DNA of 64,000 bases from Paramyrothecium sp. XJ0827 (lineage: Eukaryota > Ascomycota > Sordariomycetes > Hypocreales > Stachybotryaceae): assembly GCA_020881915.1 (NCBI GenBank), contig JAJFPB010000002.1:1674001-1738000 (forward strand), read 5' to 3'. Each line of letters begins with the position of its first letter. Position 1 is the first letter of the stretch. Positions 35,830 through 47,264 of the stretch are shown in pieces. The notes beneath the pieces are model-generated. The model ran no database searches, was not told where the DNA came from, and saw nothing but the letters and a program-made list of their open reading frames with translations. A program made the translations under genes and the position numbers.

Positions 35830-38813
35830 GGTGCAACGTCCGGCTGATTACTCGGTGCTTACAAGAGAGGCAAAGAAGACGGCGACACAGGCCAGCTCGG
35901 GGAACCTGAACCGTTGAGCCTTCCAGATAGTGATGTAGAAGGCGAGGGCGAGAGGCTTTGCCGTTCAGTCAAGGTGCTGTGCTGAGTCTGACTGCACGGA
36001 GTAGCTTGGAAGAGGAGCAGCGGCAGCATCTATCTTACCTTGTCGAGGACGATCATCGTCTGGATCCCGGGGCTGGGGATGCCGAGGTTCGCGGCATTAC
36101 CCGCCGTAGCGTGTTTGCTGTGCTGCGGCCGAGGTCACCACTAACAATTTCTCCCCCCCCCCACGGGGAAGCAGCGAGGTAGTGGAGAGCACTTCTTGTC
36201 CCCTGGAAAATCAACTGGCCGATTGGCTTGCGCCCAGAACCCAGAACCCAGAACCCAGAACCCAGCACCCAACACCCAGCATCGAGCACACAGCACACAG
36301 CACATGGCTTGTTCGAGCTTGGTCTAATTATAAGTTATTTTTGAAGAATCCTGCGTTAGCCTGCCGAACTAGGTCTATCCAACCCTCAAGAGCAATGCAC
36401 AAGTCGCTGCAAAATGCCCTGCGTCAACACGCCTTCGGCGCGATGGGCTACCGACTATCTCCTGGCCTGCATAAGCCTTGCTCATCCGGCTAGCAGGCTC
36501 GTATAGGGGCCTATGACAGCGGAATCCCAAGTCCGGCTTGCATCCGATCTCAAGATTTTGGATGCAGGCTTCCATGGTCGCAAAGCGCCTCGAGTAATCG
36601 ACCTTGCGTGCCCCCCAGTGCCGGGCGCCCATCTTGTTCAATCGACTGCTAGGATAATGGACCCTGAAGGACGAAACAAATTCTGTCACTTCCGCCTACA
36701 GAATATTTTCTGCTCCCGTACGCGAGTCGGAATCAGTCCGATGTCCGATGTCCAAGATCCAGATCCAGATCCTAGATGGACGGGACTAGCCTGCCATTAT
36801 ACGCCTGCTGGGCACGTCGATCACATAAGGCTGATCATCATCGGTACCGCACACATCCCAGTCATCCATCCGTCAGCAATCGGCAGCAAGTGATCTTAGC
36901 GTCCAAGTGTATGTTCGTAAATCACAGCCTCACATAGCACGCCCCTGAAGGTATCGCTCATCTTTGAGGCTATCAACGCCACCTCTTCGGGCTCGACTTC
37001 CGCCTGAGCTCGGCAGTGGAGCTAGGAGAGGGCTGCAGATACTATGGCGCACATATCTTGCAGAGCCTCCTTCGGGAAGTCGGAAGCCGGGAGCTAGGAT
37101 GCACCTCGCGGGATCTACGCTGAGCCACTGCGGGTGTGCGTCCAATCACAACCCGTCGTGTTCCAGAGGGGAGCTGAAATGATTGAATATTCAGGTCTAC
37201 TTGGCGACGAAATCTTCTGCAGAAGGGCCCTCAGATGCATCCACTAGCAGGGAGCAGCGCCAATGTGGAAGCTGAATGAAGCCCTGCATCAAGCAGCAGA
37301 TTTGTAAGACTCGCTGGGGGGTCGCTGGTCAGGTTTCTGCAGCAGTAGCACCCACTGACAAGCAAGACGCTGTACTCACGGCGCTGAAAACTGGCAGTAA
37401 CCACGAGTCTCGTGGCCACATTAGCCACAAAACCCGAGCTGTCACCCCTTGCGAAGGAGTGTTGCTCGTGCGGTTGGGTATTCCTCACCTCACGATCTGG
37501 CCCAAAGACTGATCCTTTACCGCCGTTTCATGAATCATTCCTTGCCCAACATGGATGTACCTGGCATTCAAGCAAGAGCCCGCCCGCGTCGAGTCGTGAC
37601 GCTTCATGTGGACTGTAGATTCCCGCCTTGACACGCGATCCGCCACCTACGTGGCTCTGTTGTCAACCACATGGCTCCTGGGCACATGAAACCGAAGCGT
37701 CGAGTCAGATCTGACTCCCTCACCGAAAGTTTGGTGTAGTTGACGGCTGCCCACAATTCAATAGCGGCTGTGCCACTTGCCGCGACTTTTCAGACACGTT
37801 GCTTCACCGACCTGGCCCTCAACATGTTGACGAGTCGAGGCGGTAGCCGCTGCTTGCAATGAATCGCGAAAGAACGATCAACATCTCCTTGTGAATAGAT
37901 CACGATGCTCCGGAACTGCGAATTGAACCTCTATCTGCGCCCGGTATGTCATATCTGTTGAATGGCGAGGAATGAAAGGCTAGTGCTCGTAGTCTGCAGA
38001 CGGCTGTCCTACGTTCGCTTCTTTCGCCTCCAGAGAACGACCACGCATGCAGAGAAAACTGCGCTGAGCCGGAAGCCATCCCCCATCGGCTGAGATTGTA
38101 CAAATCAGGCTCGTGTTTGTAAGATAATCGGTTACCAGGGCGTGCGCTGTGATGGAGGTCAAACCACACCCCCAACGGGCGCTTGAGATACTGCAAAGTC
38201 TCGCAGGGTCGATAGGCCATCCCTGCCAAGGCAATTCATTGAATAGTCTGCAGGGGACGCTCCCTTCTCAAAAGTCTAGAAAGCTCATGGTGTGTGGGTG
38301 GGCGGGGCATGGCAGCGATCCGAGTGATGGATTTTTCTCCTGGTTGCAACCTCGTGGCCCTCCCGTTGCATCGTTCTAGCTCTGCCGTTCTTGCACATCT
38401 GCGGGCCGTTTGGGAGCTGAAGATGCACATCAGGCTATGTCTCTGCGCTCGTTCTCCTTCGAACGCAGTATTCGGCTATTCCTCGAGCGTGCCATATGGG
38501 ATTCGCCGACGGAAGGGTCGCATTGTAACCCAATGGGTCCCCTCCGTATCAGACGCTATTATCGTCGGCGACGGAAGCCCGCATGGTGGCGTGCGACGTG
38601 CTCATCTTGGCCACGCTCTAACGTCTTGCTGCTGGTGATACGACTCTGCAGGTTGTCCATGTCTTTGTTTGCGTGTTTTCAGCCGAAGGTTCGGTTAAGC
38701 TATATATCGTACGCCTTGGTGCTCGCTTGTTGCTGCCTCCCCAGCGTGTCGCAAAAGGGGCGGGATCGAGATGCGGCCTTCTTCATTCGTCTCATTTTGT
38801 CCCAGTATTCCTT
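35830..38813. other. Divergent gene-free region (about 3 kb)
   Basis: Between the SDR gene (-) and the Cys-rich membrane protein (+). It has a C-rich run near 36153-36162, a seven-base tandem repeat at 36233-36305, and no convincing reading frame. The frames near 38410-38955 overlap the start of the next gene in other frames. Confidence 0.55.
36233..36305. repeat. CCAGAAC heptamer minisatellite
   Basis: About ten diverging seven-base units, starting as perfect CCAGAAC copies and drifting through CCAGCAC and CCAACAC to AGCACAC copies. Non-coding. Confidence 0.9.
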
Positions 38814-40671
38814 ATGCTGCTTTCGCTTCTACTCCTGCCGGGACTCTTTTTCGTCAAGGCTCATTCTGCTGGATATAGCGAACTCCACCTCGGTGGCCTT
38901 TACTCGAGGTGACCCCAACACCTGGCGCAGCACTGCCTCGATGAAAACAGCTTGAGACTTCGGGAAGTTGGCATTGCTCACCATTCTCCCATGTCTACTC
39001 GAGATAGATCAGAACCTATGACAGGCACTCCCTGTCCCGACCAGCCATGGGGCACAATAGCAACCAATGTTCCAGATCCCCCCACTTGTATAAGCGACTG
39101 CCGAGCCAAGTTCCTAAGGCTGCTGCTCCCAAGCAATGAAACGTTCCAACGGGTCTGCCAAATCCTATCCGACGACGGCAACCAAGACAAGAATGAACTG
39201 TTCTGGTCCCTATACTGCTGCGATTCACAGCTTTGTGGCGTGAACAACCTATGGGAATTCAACCAAGATCGTACGTCATCCGGACCCTGGCGCTGGGGTT
39301 GAGACGAGTTCACAAAGTTGACCACATGTAGCCAACGTTAATTGGTTAATCAACTCCTGCCAGAAGTACGATTCCTCTCACCCGTGTTTATGGAGTGTTG
39401 TTTCGCTAACAATCGCTTATAGTGTTGGCCACTACGCTGTACTTGACCCTGGGCCACCGCCGGCTACTTACCTTTGTTCCAACAAGGCAAATGGCGAAGA
39501 GGATCTCACTTGCCCGAGTCAAGCCTTGTTCAAGCCAATTGGTACAGACTTGCCCGAGGCGCCTGGGGCTTCTGTAGAAGGCTTCGTAGTCACAGATGCA
39601 GCTACAACGTCGACTCTGGTCACCGCTCCCTCTCGGACACTTGAGTCAATCTCCCACCGAACTTACTCGTCCCTTCAGGACCCGTCCCTGGCCGTCAACA
39701 TAGACCTTCCGGGAGCAGAGGACCAGTATAGCCAGAGCGCCGATGTCCCGACCGGAATCAAGGTGACAATCGTTGTGGCTACTCTTGCAAGCGTTGCGCT
39801 TATAGCTACCTTCATCCTCTGCTTCCTGCGAACAAGGCGACAGGCAAGCGGCCGTGAAAGAACCAATGCCGCCCTCTCTAAGCATCACAACTCTTCGGCT
39901 GAGGGCTCTTCTCAGCCCGCGGTGAAAGTCGACGACTGCCTTGCCGAGACGGAAGGCATGTCGATAGCCATGGCTCCTCCCAGACTTCAAAATCGTCGTT
40001 TCTTACCGCCGCTACCAAACCTGGCAAATTCTCCGCCGCCGATACAAGATTCGACATTCCCCGAAGCAGAAGGGTCCCCAAGCCGGCCCCTCCCAATTTT
40101 TGGAGGCATAGGGCGTAGCAGTTGGCAACCAGCCCCAGTTTTGCCTTCTGTACTGCCGACCACCAATATGCCGTTTGATTTAACACCTGACAGGGGAAGT
40201 CATGACAGCCAAGATGGCATTCGTGACACACCATCGCCGCCATTGTGGACAGCGAGCCACGTCACCCGTGGAAACGTCGGCACAGAGACATGGCCTCCGC
40301 GCCGTAATCCTGCAAGGAAACGCGCCGAGAGATCTCTTCCGGGGAGTCCCGGTCCGCCCCCGGATCGGGCGTTACCCTCCACGCCGCCCAAATCACCGGT
40401 TTCTCCCGCCCATCGGAAGAGTGGCATTGGAATCGCTGTAGGGCTAACGCCGCACGGCTCGCAGCAACACCTGCTTCCGCCGCAGATGCCTCGCGAAGCC
40501 TGTGACTTTACCGCGGGATGTAGTTGTGCATCGCGCCACAGCTGGGGCAGCTGGGGTGGAGGTGGAGGCGGGCCTGGCGTATCTACACCCTCGCCAAAGA
40601 AGAACTCGAGTGAGACTAGCACTCCTCTGCTAGATGAGATGGAATTGGAGAAAATGGGCGGCTGTTATTAG
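38814..40671 (+). CDS. Secreted-type single-pass membrane protein, Cys-rich ectodomain and long Pro/Ser-rich tail
   Basis: Model of four exons, 38814-38908, 39008-39270, 39332-39365 and 39423-40671 (546 aa), all in phase. The signal peptide is MLLSLLLLPGLFFVKAHSA. The ectodomain (about 20-240) has clustered cysteines (TCISDCRAKF, RVCQIL, LYCCDSQLCG, NSCQ, LCSNK, LTCPSQ), followed by a Ser/Thr-rich stalk likely to be O-glycosylated. A transmembrane helix lies at about 243-266 (TIVVATLASVALIATFILCF) and is stopped by LRTRRQ. The cytoplasmic tail (about 280 residues) is Pro/Ser-rich. The layout recalls fungal wall sensors, but there is no WSC or CFEM pattern I can confirm. The exact ends of intron 1 are uncertain; introns 2 and 3 have good GTACGT and GTACGA donors, and intron 3 a clear GCTAAC branch. 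Confidence 0.72.
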
Positions 40672-40899
40672 AATACGAAACTGATTTAAAGGAAGCGGGG
40701 CTACGGGATTTCCTGGCATTGACTGGTGTTTGCTTGCAAGTAAGCAGGAAATGCAGTCACAAAGCTGAGCAGATGTATGACTCTGTGACTTCGATCGAAG
40801 CCAGCTCATTACTTGGGAACTTGAGAAAGAGGACCCCGTGTAGTTGATAGGGCAATAGAATTTGGTTTTCATGAGGTCTAAAGCTACTAGTAATTAAGA
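40672..40899. other. Convergent 3' spacer
   Basis: 228 bp between the stop codons of the membrane protein (+) and the GRE2-like gene (-). Confidence 0.7.
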
Positions 40900-42203
40900 C
40901 TAAACCCCAAGACCTTTCAGCACCGTCACAAGGTCGGTGATGCTCTTGTCCAGAGGAATCCAGTCAATGTTAAGCAGCTTCTGGGTCTCCTCGTTATTGT
41001 ACTTGAAAGTCTTGTCTGCAGGTGGAAGGCCACCGGTCTGCACCTCGGGGCCGGGCAACCGGTCCTTGAACTCGGGGAACTTGTTCAGTACGATATCGGC
41101 GACTTCACGATGCGAGAAAAGACCCGCAGTGGTGAACAGGCGTCGTCCGCCAGCTTCCGGCAGCTCCAAGGCCAAAACGTGCGCTTTGGCAACGTCACGT
41201 GCATCTACCCACAGCGCAACGGGCGCAGGCGAAGGGATTTCCTCCTTCCACTTTCCCTGGAGCAGGGCAACGACACGCTCATTCGAAGTGTTGATGCTGT
41301 CGAGGTTGGCGAAGTGCGAAACCACGGGTCCAAACACCAGAGGCGGACAAATAGTGACGAGATCGAACGAGGGCTTCTCATTCGAGATGAAGTTCCAGGC
41401 GGCCTCCTCTGCGAGTTTCTTGGACACTCGATAGGCGGTAGCGGGAGAGCGCGTGATGTCGGCGAGGCCATCCGGGTTCCAGGACTTCTCGGTAAAGGTG
41501 TGGTTAGGATCAGTAAGGTGGCCCTCGGAGATGATGGAGGCGAATGATGATGTGACAACTACGCGCTTGACACTTGGAGCGGATCGCTTCAGAGCCTTCA
41601 GGATGCCAGTGGTACCCACCACGGCCGGGTCGATGAGTTCCGTCTTGGGATCAGCTGCAGGATGTTCAGCAAAGTGCGCAACAAAGCCGGTCGCCCACTA
41701 CTGAGGATGGAGCGGCAAAGCGGGAACACTCACTCCACTTGAAATGGAACGGGCTGGCAGTGTGCATGACAGCCTCAAGCCCAGGGGTCTTGACGACCTC
41801 GTCGAAGGCATCCTCCTTGGCGATGTCGGGCACAATGACAACCTCGAGGCGGTCGGCCTTGTCCTTGTACGCATTGCGGATCTTCTCGGCCTTGTCCTCG
41901 GAGCGTACAGTAGTAACAACGGTGTGGCCCCCTTCCAGGAGCTGGTCGAGGAGGTGCGCTACATCATGTTTTAGTGCATCAAGTCCACAGGCCGGGGGCG
42001 CGGTCGCAGGCGCGGGGGCAGAAGAGAACGACGCATCATTGTGCCTCGTGTGCGTGTTATCTAGTGTTGGAGCTCAGCACTCACCGGCAATGAAGCCTGA
42101 ACCACCTGTTCAAAGATGAAGCATCAGTATGGTTTCACATTCAGACTTGCTTGTGTAAAGCTTAGGCTGATGGGCGCGAACCTGTAAGGAGAACCTTGGT
42201 CAT
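40900..42203 (-). CDS. gre2: GRE2-like NADPH-dependent ketone/aldehyde reductase (extended SDR)
   Basis: Yeast Gre2 reduces methylglyoxal and other carbonyls with NADPH. Four exons keep phase: 42203-42182 (22 nt), 42105-42085 (21 nt), 41958-41734 and 41654-40900, giving 340 aa, matching Gre2 (342). The cofactor motif TGGSGFIAAH is spread over the first three exons. Catalytic Ser126 (VVVTSSFAS), Tyr164 and Lys168 (YRVSKK) align with Ser127, Tyr165 and Lys169 of Gre2. Other marks are PFHFKWTDPKTELIDPAVVGTTG and ALWVDARDVAKAH. The two tiny first exons are needed to rebuild the cofactor site. Natural substrate unknown. Confidence 0.92.
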
Positions 42204-43122
42204 GTTTGCGGTCGGGATATACGTATGTTGACAAGGTCGTTGGATTGGGAGTTGTTGCAGGAGACAGGAGCTGGTTGCAATTGATGGCAAGCTGAGAGCC
42301 GGTGAAGATGATAGACAAAGATGATAGACAAAGATGACAAATTGTAGTCGCTTCCACACTTCGAGTTTGTCCCGCTTTCGGGCTCCTTCACAGCGAAGCT
42401 GCCATCATTCCGGCTGCTTGAGGTCCCGCACCTACCCCGCCATGGTCGTCTAAGTGGAAGGAGAGACGGATGTGGGGGTGACTTCCACAGTATCTCACCT
42501 TCGACGCCGTGGTTGCGTCATCGGGATAACATGTGGTACCACTGAAACACCACAAACGGCGTCGTCTAGAATCACGAGAATGCAGTAGCGTACGCACAAC
42601 GCTCTCAACTAAAGAAGACTTGTTTCTTGCTACGCACAGCCAATGCCTAGTCTAGTTACTGCTGAGCCTCTAAGGAATCAAGGGAATTTTGTTAAATGCG
42701 TGAAACCGCAATGCAACATCTATCAACATACACAGCGCTTGGAGACCAATACACACAAAAATCCGTGAGCGCTTTGGAACAAGCAGTTGAATGCGCCGAG
42801 TTGTTTCCCGGAGCCAAACCGCTTCTCGTCATGACCATCATCCACCCCCTAGCTCCCTGCCCCCTCCACCCTTCCTGTAGCGCGATTCGAATGTACGGGT
42901 ATTCTAGTACACAGGAATTCAAGATTAGTGTGAGTGACCACCTTGATTTATTCCAATGCTTGAGCGCAATGGTTCTTTTGTTAAATGGTAGTAGTCGAGC
43001 GCAACTTCGCAGAATGCTCCGCCAGCAAAGGGCTTAAAGCAGAGCCAATCCTTGTTGTCCCGAAAACATTCCAGCCCTCGATAGCCTGAGCCTTGCTAGA
43101 CCATCCTCAACTTGGTAGAGGT
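42204..43122. other. Spacer between yme1 (3' end) and the GRE2-like gene (5' end)
   Basis: Promoter of the GRE2-like gene and 3' region of yme1. A 113-codon frame at 42696-43037 (+) lies antisense to this 3' region and has no recognisable domain. Confidence 0.5.
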
Positions 43123-45505
43123 TCAGCTGTTTGCGTCGGATGATGCTGCCGGCGCTGGCGGAGGCGGCACAGGCGGCTGTGGTGAGATGCCGCCCAAATC
43201 TCCTGGGTCGGAGGTGTTGTTGGGGATGGAGACGACCATGGGCCCCTTGGGCACAATCATCCGCCCCGGTAGCTTTTCACCGCGGATGACCTTCTCCACC
43301 TCTGACTTATCCAGAGTCTCATACTGCACAAGAGCCGAAGCGAGCAGGTCAAGTTCTTTCCGCTTCTCCGTCAGGAGCTCGCGCACGTCCTCGTACGACT
43401 TCTTCATTTGCGTCTGTACTTCGCCTTCAATCTGCGCTCGGGTCTCGGAGCTCAGTTCTCCGTATCGTCGGTTGTACTCCACCGGTCCCAGTGCGTGCGA
43501 CATGCCGAAGAGTGTCACCATTCTGAAGCTCAAATCAGTTGCCCTCTCGAGATCCTATTGTAGATGTTAGCAGTGTATTCTTCCTAGAGAAGCAATCAGG
43601 ACCAGTTCGGCATACCGAAGAAACACCTGACGTGACCTTGTCATCTCCATATTGCATTTCCTCGGCCATCTTGCCACCAAGCAGCACTCGGATCATGGAC
43701 TTATATTCGGCAGCGGTGTGGGAGTACTTGTCGACCTCGGGAACATGCGCTGTATGACCGAGGGATTGGCCCTTTGGAAGGATCGTGACCTTGTAGAGCT
43801 TGTTAGAGCTTTCCTTGTCAAAGAGCTGCACCAAAGCATGGCCGGCCTCGTGGTATGCAGTCATCTCTTTCTCCTTCTCCGTCACGACCATTGACTTCTT
43901 ATCGGAGCCCATGACGACCCTGTCGTATGCCCAGTCAAGGTCCTTCTTGGACACAACGCTTGACCTAGCTCGGCTGGCGCGCAAGGCAGCCAGATTCAGG
44001 ATGTTCTCGAGTTCAGCACCCGACTGACCTGGCGTACGAGCCGCGAGCGAGTCGAGGTTAGCGTCTGGACCCATCTTGACCTTCGTGGCGTGATGCTTCA
44101 GGATGGCGAGGCGTCCACGGACATCAGGAAGGTCAACATGAACGTGGCGATCGAACCGACCGGGTCGTGTCAACGCCTTATCAAGAGCGTTGGGCAAGTT
44201 GGTTGCACCGATGATGATGATGTTGGTATCGACGTCGAATCCATCGAGTTCGGTAAGAAGCTGATTCAAGGTCTGCTTGGCATAAGAGGGATCTCGCGGG
44301 TTACGCTTTCCGCCGATGGCATCCAATTCGTCAATGAAGATAATGGCCGGTGCTTTGGCTTTGGCGGCGTTGAAAAGTTCGCGAATCCGTTTGGCGCCAA
44401 CACCAACGAAGATCTCATCAAATTCACTTCCAGACATGTAGAAGAAGGGAACACCAGCCTCGCCAGCAACAGCTCTGGCAAGGAGAGTTTTGCCTGTTCC
44501 CGGGGGACCGACCAGAAGAACACCCTTTGGCAGCTTGGCTCCGAGGTCGGAAAAGTTCTCGGGGTTACGAAGAAACTCGACAACTTCCTGCAGCTCATCC
44601 TTAGCCTCGTCGCAGCCATGCACATCACTGAAACGCGTAGTGTGCTTTTCGGCTTTGATCTCGGAATCGGCCTTAGCTCCAGGTCCACGTCGGAACGTGG
44701 AAAGTGTTTCGATCAATACAGTAACCATTGCAAGAGACAGATAGGTAACAATGCCGAACGTGATAAGAAACCGGACCCAACGAAAGATAAGCATCAAGGT
44801 TGATTCCTGCACGACGACATGGATGGGCTCAGTCCTGTCACCTCTCAGGCCATTGTTAGCCGCAGCAAGGGCCGCCTGTCCAATGCCTTGCTCCAGGTTC
44901 GATGACGAAACGATGTGCTGCGCGGGATTGCCGGACTTGTACAGGCCCCCCGACGCACCTCCAAGCATGGCCGTAGCTTTCTTGTATACGTCCTCCGTTA
45001 ACGCGTTGCTGGCAAACCGGCCGGTGTCATGACGCTCGATGACGATACCAGGCATGTTGGCCCTGAGCAGTAGCTGGTAGAATGCATTTTGGGCGTTTGC
45101 GTTGCCGAAGTCGCGGTTCGCTTGCTCCTCGGCCCTGGCGAGTTGGCTGCGCGAGATACCGTTGGATGACATGAAGCCTCGTCTTTGCAGGTGGCAGGCC
45201 GCAAGACGACCGCGGGTTTGAAGAGAGAATAAGGAGGACGAGTGGAGGAGGAGGTTCGCAGTTCCGGCGCGCAAGCCAACGATGCTTGTGGTCATTGATC
45301 GCATGGGCAACAACTGGACGACTGGATTCGTCGAGGCTCGCAAGATTCGAGGACGGGGGACAGGACTTCGCAAGAAAATCGGTAGGCCGGCTTTCGGCAT
45401 TGCTTTCACAGGCAATGCGCCCTGGTAACGTGTGCGTCAATACGCGGCTCGGTAAGCTAGGAGGGTGCGATATTAAGGATGACATACCGGTCTGAGAGAG
45501 GCCAT
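43123..45505 (-). CDS. yme1: Mitochondrial i-AAA protease Yme1
   Basis: ATP-dependent zinc protease of the inner mitochondrial membrane, facing the intermembrane space. Exons 45505-45488 (18 nt), 45421-43616 and 43554-43123 keep phase (751 aa). The first exon encodes only MASLRP; without it the long frame has a later ATG (45400). The N-terminus is Arg-rich and free of acidic residues (mitochondrial presequence). A membrane span lies near 215-244. Walker A is GPPGTGKT (311-318) and Walker [11 protein letters not shown] (366-375), with AAA second-region homology [20 protein letters not shown]. The metalloprotease motif is HEAGH (530-534), and the third zinc ligand Asp609 falls exactly at the second splice junction (SGVSS/DLERAT). 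The C-terminal 35 residues are Pro/Ala-rich. Confidence 0.95.
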
Positions 45506-47264
45506 GGTGGCCAAACTGGATGGCGGAAACGGCCGCGGCAGTCGATATTGATACCAAAGAAATGAGGCGACGTAAGAAAGGGAAAAGTGAGTGTGATGAA
45601 TTGCGAATAGGGTGGGCTGCTGGATCGTTCAACCGCCTGCGTGAGGGCGCGGATGGCAGCGAGCGCCGACGAGTAGAGAGGAGCACCGCTCCAATAAAGG
45701 TGTTGTTGCGGCTATGTTTTCCAGAAAGCCGTTCTACCGAGCAACGACCATGATCTCGAAGTTGTCCGGGCTGTTACGATGCCGGGGGGATGACTCTCGT
45801 GACCTGTGGAACAGCTTGCCACTCAACACAACGGGCCGGGCGTTTGGAAATTGGGGCCTTTTCCACCTAGTGATGGCATCGACCTTAGTCATCCGCGAAC
45901 AAGGCAATGGCAAGATATTCCGGTTCCGCGCCCCTCTGTGATTCCTCGGCAGAACCGCCTAGAAGGCCGGTAACGGACCCACCTCGCTCAGCAGCCGAGA
46001 ATCTCCGTGCTCCATTGCCCGGCTTACTCGATCGGGGTTTGCCTACGTTACATGAAGAGAGTCATCCCCCGTGACTTGCCAACTTCTGCCTCCAGGCTTT
46101 AAAGTCTGGACCTAGAATTTTACCATTTCTCACACTGCTTCAAGCCAATTTCGGGTGTTAATCAGTTCAAGAATTTCTACTGTAGCACACCGCCTGGGTA
46201 ATCCAAGCCTTGAACGATAACCTTTTTCTTTCTTTCTTTAGCTCCTGTTGAGAGTGCCTCATTCAAAAACAAGTGCTCCGTCTCCTTCTCGGCTGCAGCC
46301 TCATTCTGTTGTTGCCATCGCGCGAAAGAGGGTGGTTAATGGAGTCGAGCACTACGCGCTAACGAAGGCACAAGTTAATATGCATTTTACTCCTTCAACC
46401 CCAACACGGCACAAATTATAATCAAACACCGTGATAAACTCATGCTGAGCGAGTTCTGCTCACATGTTAAGCATGCTAGACAATAATTTAAACAGATGAT
46501 ATTTGGTATCTTATATCTCAAAGTCAACCACCCAAACTTATCTAAGTATTACACAAGTGCTTCTCGTGCTACCTCTGGTCATACATATCCTCCTGTCCGC
46601 CATTTACGCCAGCCTGCGTGCTCTCTTTCCCCCCTACCCGCTCGCCTGAGACACCATTGTCCATATCTCAAACTCAAGCATGCGCGTACGCCAAAAACCC
46701 CCATAGTGATAATGCAAGTCCCACCAAACCTCCTACCCAGCTTTCAGTGGCCGGACACCCCTCGAAACTATCTTATTAATATTATTTCTTTTTCCAACGA
46801 AGTGGCCATCAAACCATAGCCTGGGCTGACCATGGCTAGGGCATCGGTGGCCATTCTCCTTACTAAAGACTACCACAGTAGGTGTCGTTCAAGGATGTAA
46901 AATTTGTATGAACTGTCCAAAGTCCATTGGGTATTCGTAGTAACCCTTTCGCCATTATAGACAACATAAGTAAGTACTTGGCAAATGCAAACAGGAAACA
47001 TTATGGCGGTTTGAAGCATAATTGAACATAATAAGGCAGTCGACCCGTTGTGAACACCAATGTCGATTGGGTGCCGTTGGACCCCAAAGGTGTTGTGTTT
47101 TCGGGTGCGGTGAGGCCGAGGAAACAGCATGTCGAATGCCGCATGAACCAGGGAATGCAATGCTGTGATCTTGAAACAAAGGTGCCGTCCAGAACTGTTG
47201 GAGTCGATGCCGCAATGTTGCCATTCAAGGTATGTGAACCAGGCTACCCGCATTGCGTCCTCCA
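45506..47264. other. Intergenic region upstream of yme1
   Basis: About 1.76 kb with the yme1 promoter and the 3' region of the C2H2 gene. An AT-richer stretch covers about 46370-46560. No convincing gene. Confidence 0.55.

Noticed and set aside
36233..36305. Tandem heptamers as a CRISPR-like array
   Set aside because: Seven-base units without spacers in a eukaryotic genome form a minisatellite.
38410..38955. 181-codon plus-strand frame
   Set aside because: It overlaps, in another frame, the signal peptide exon of the membrane protein starting at 38814, and its translation has no domain pattern.
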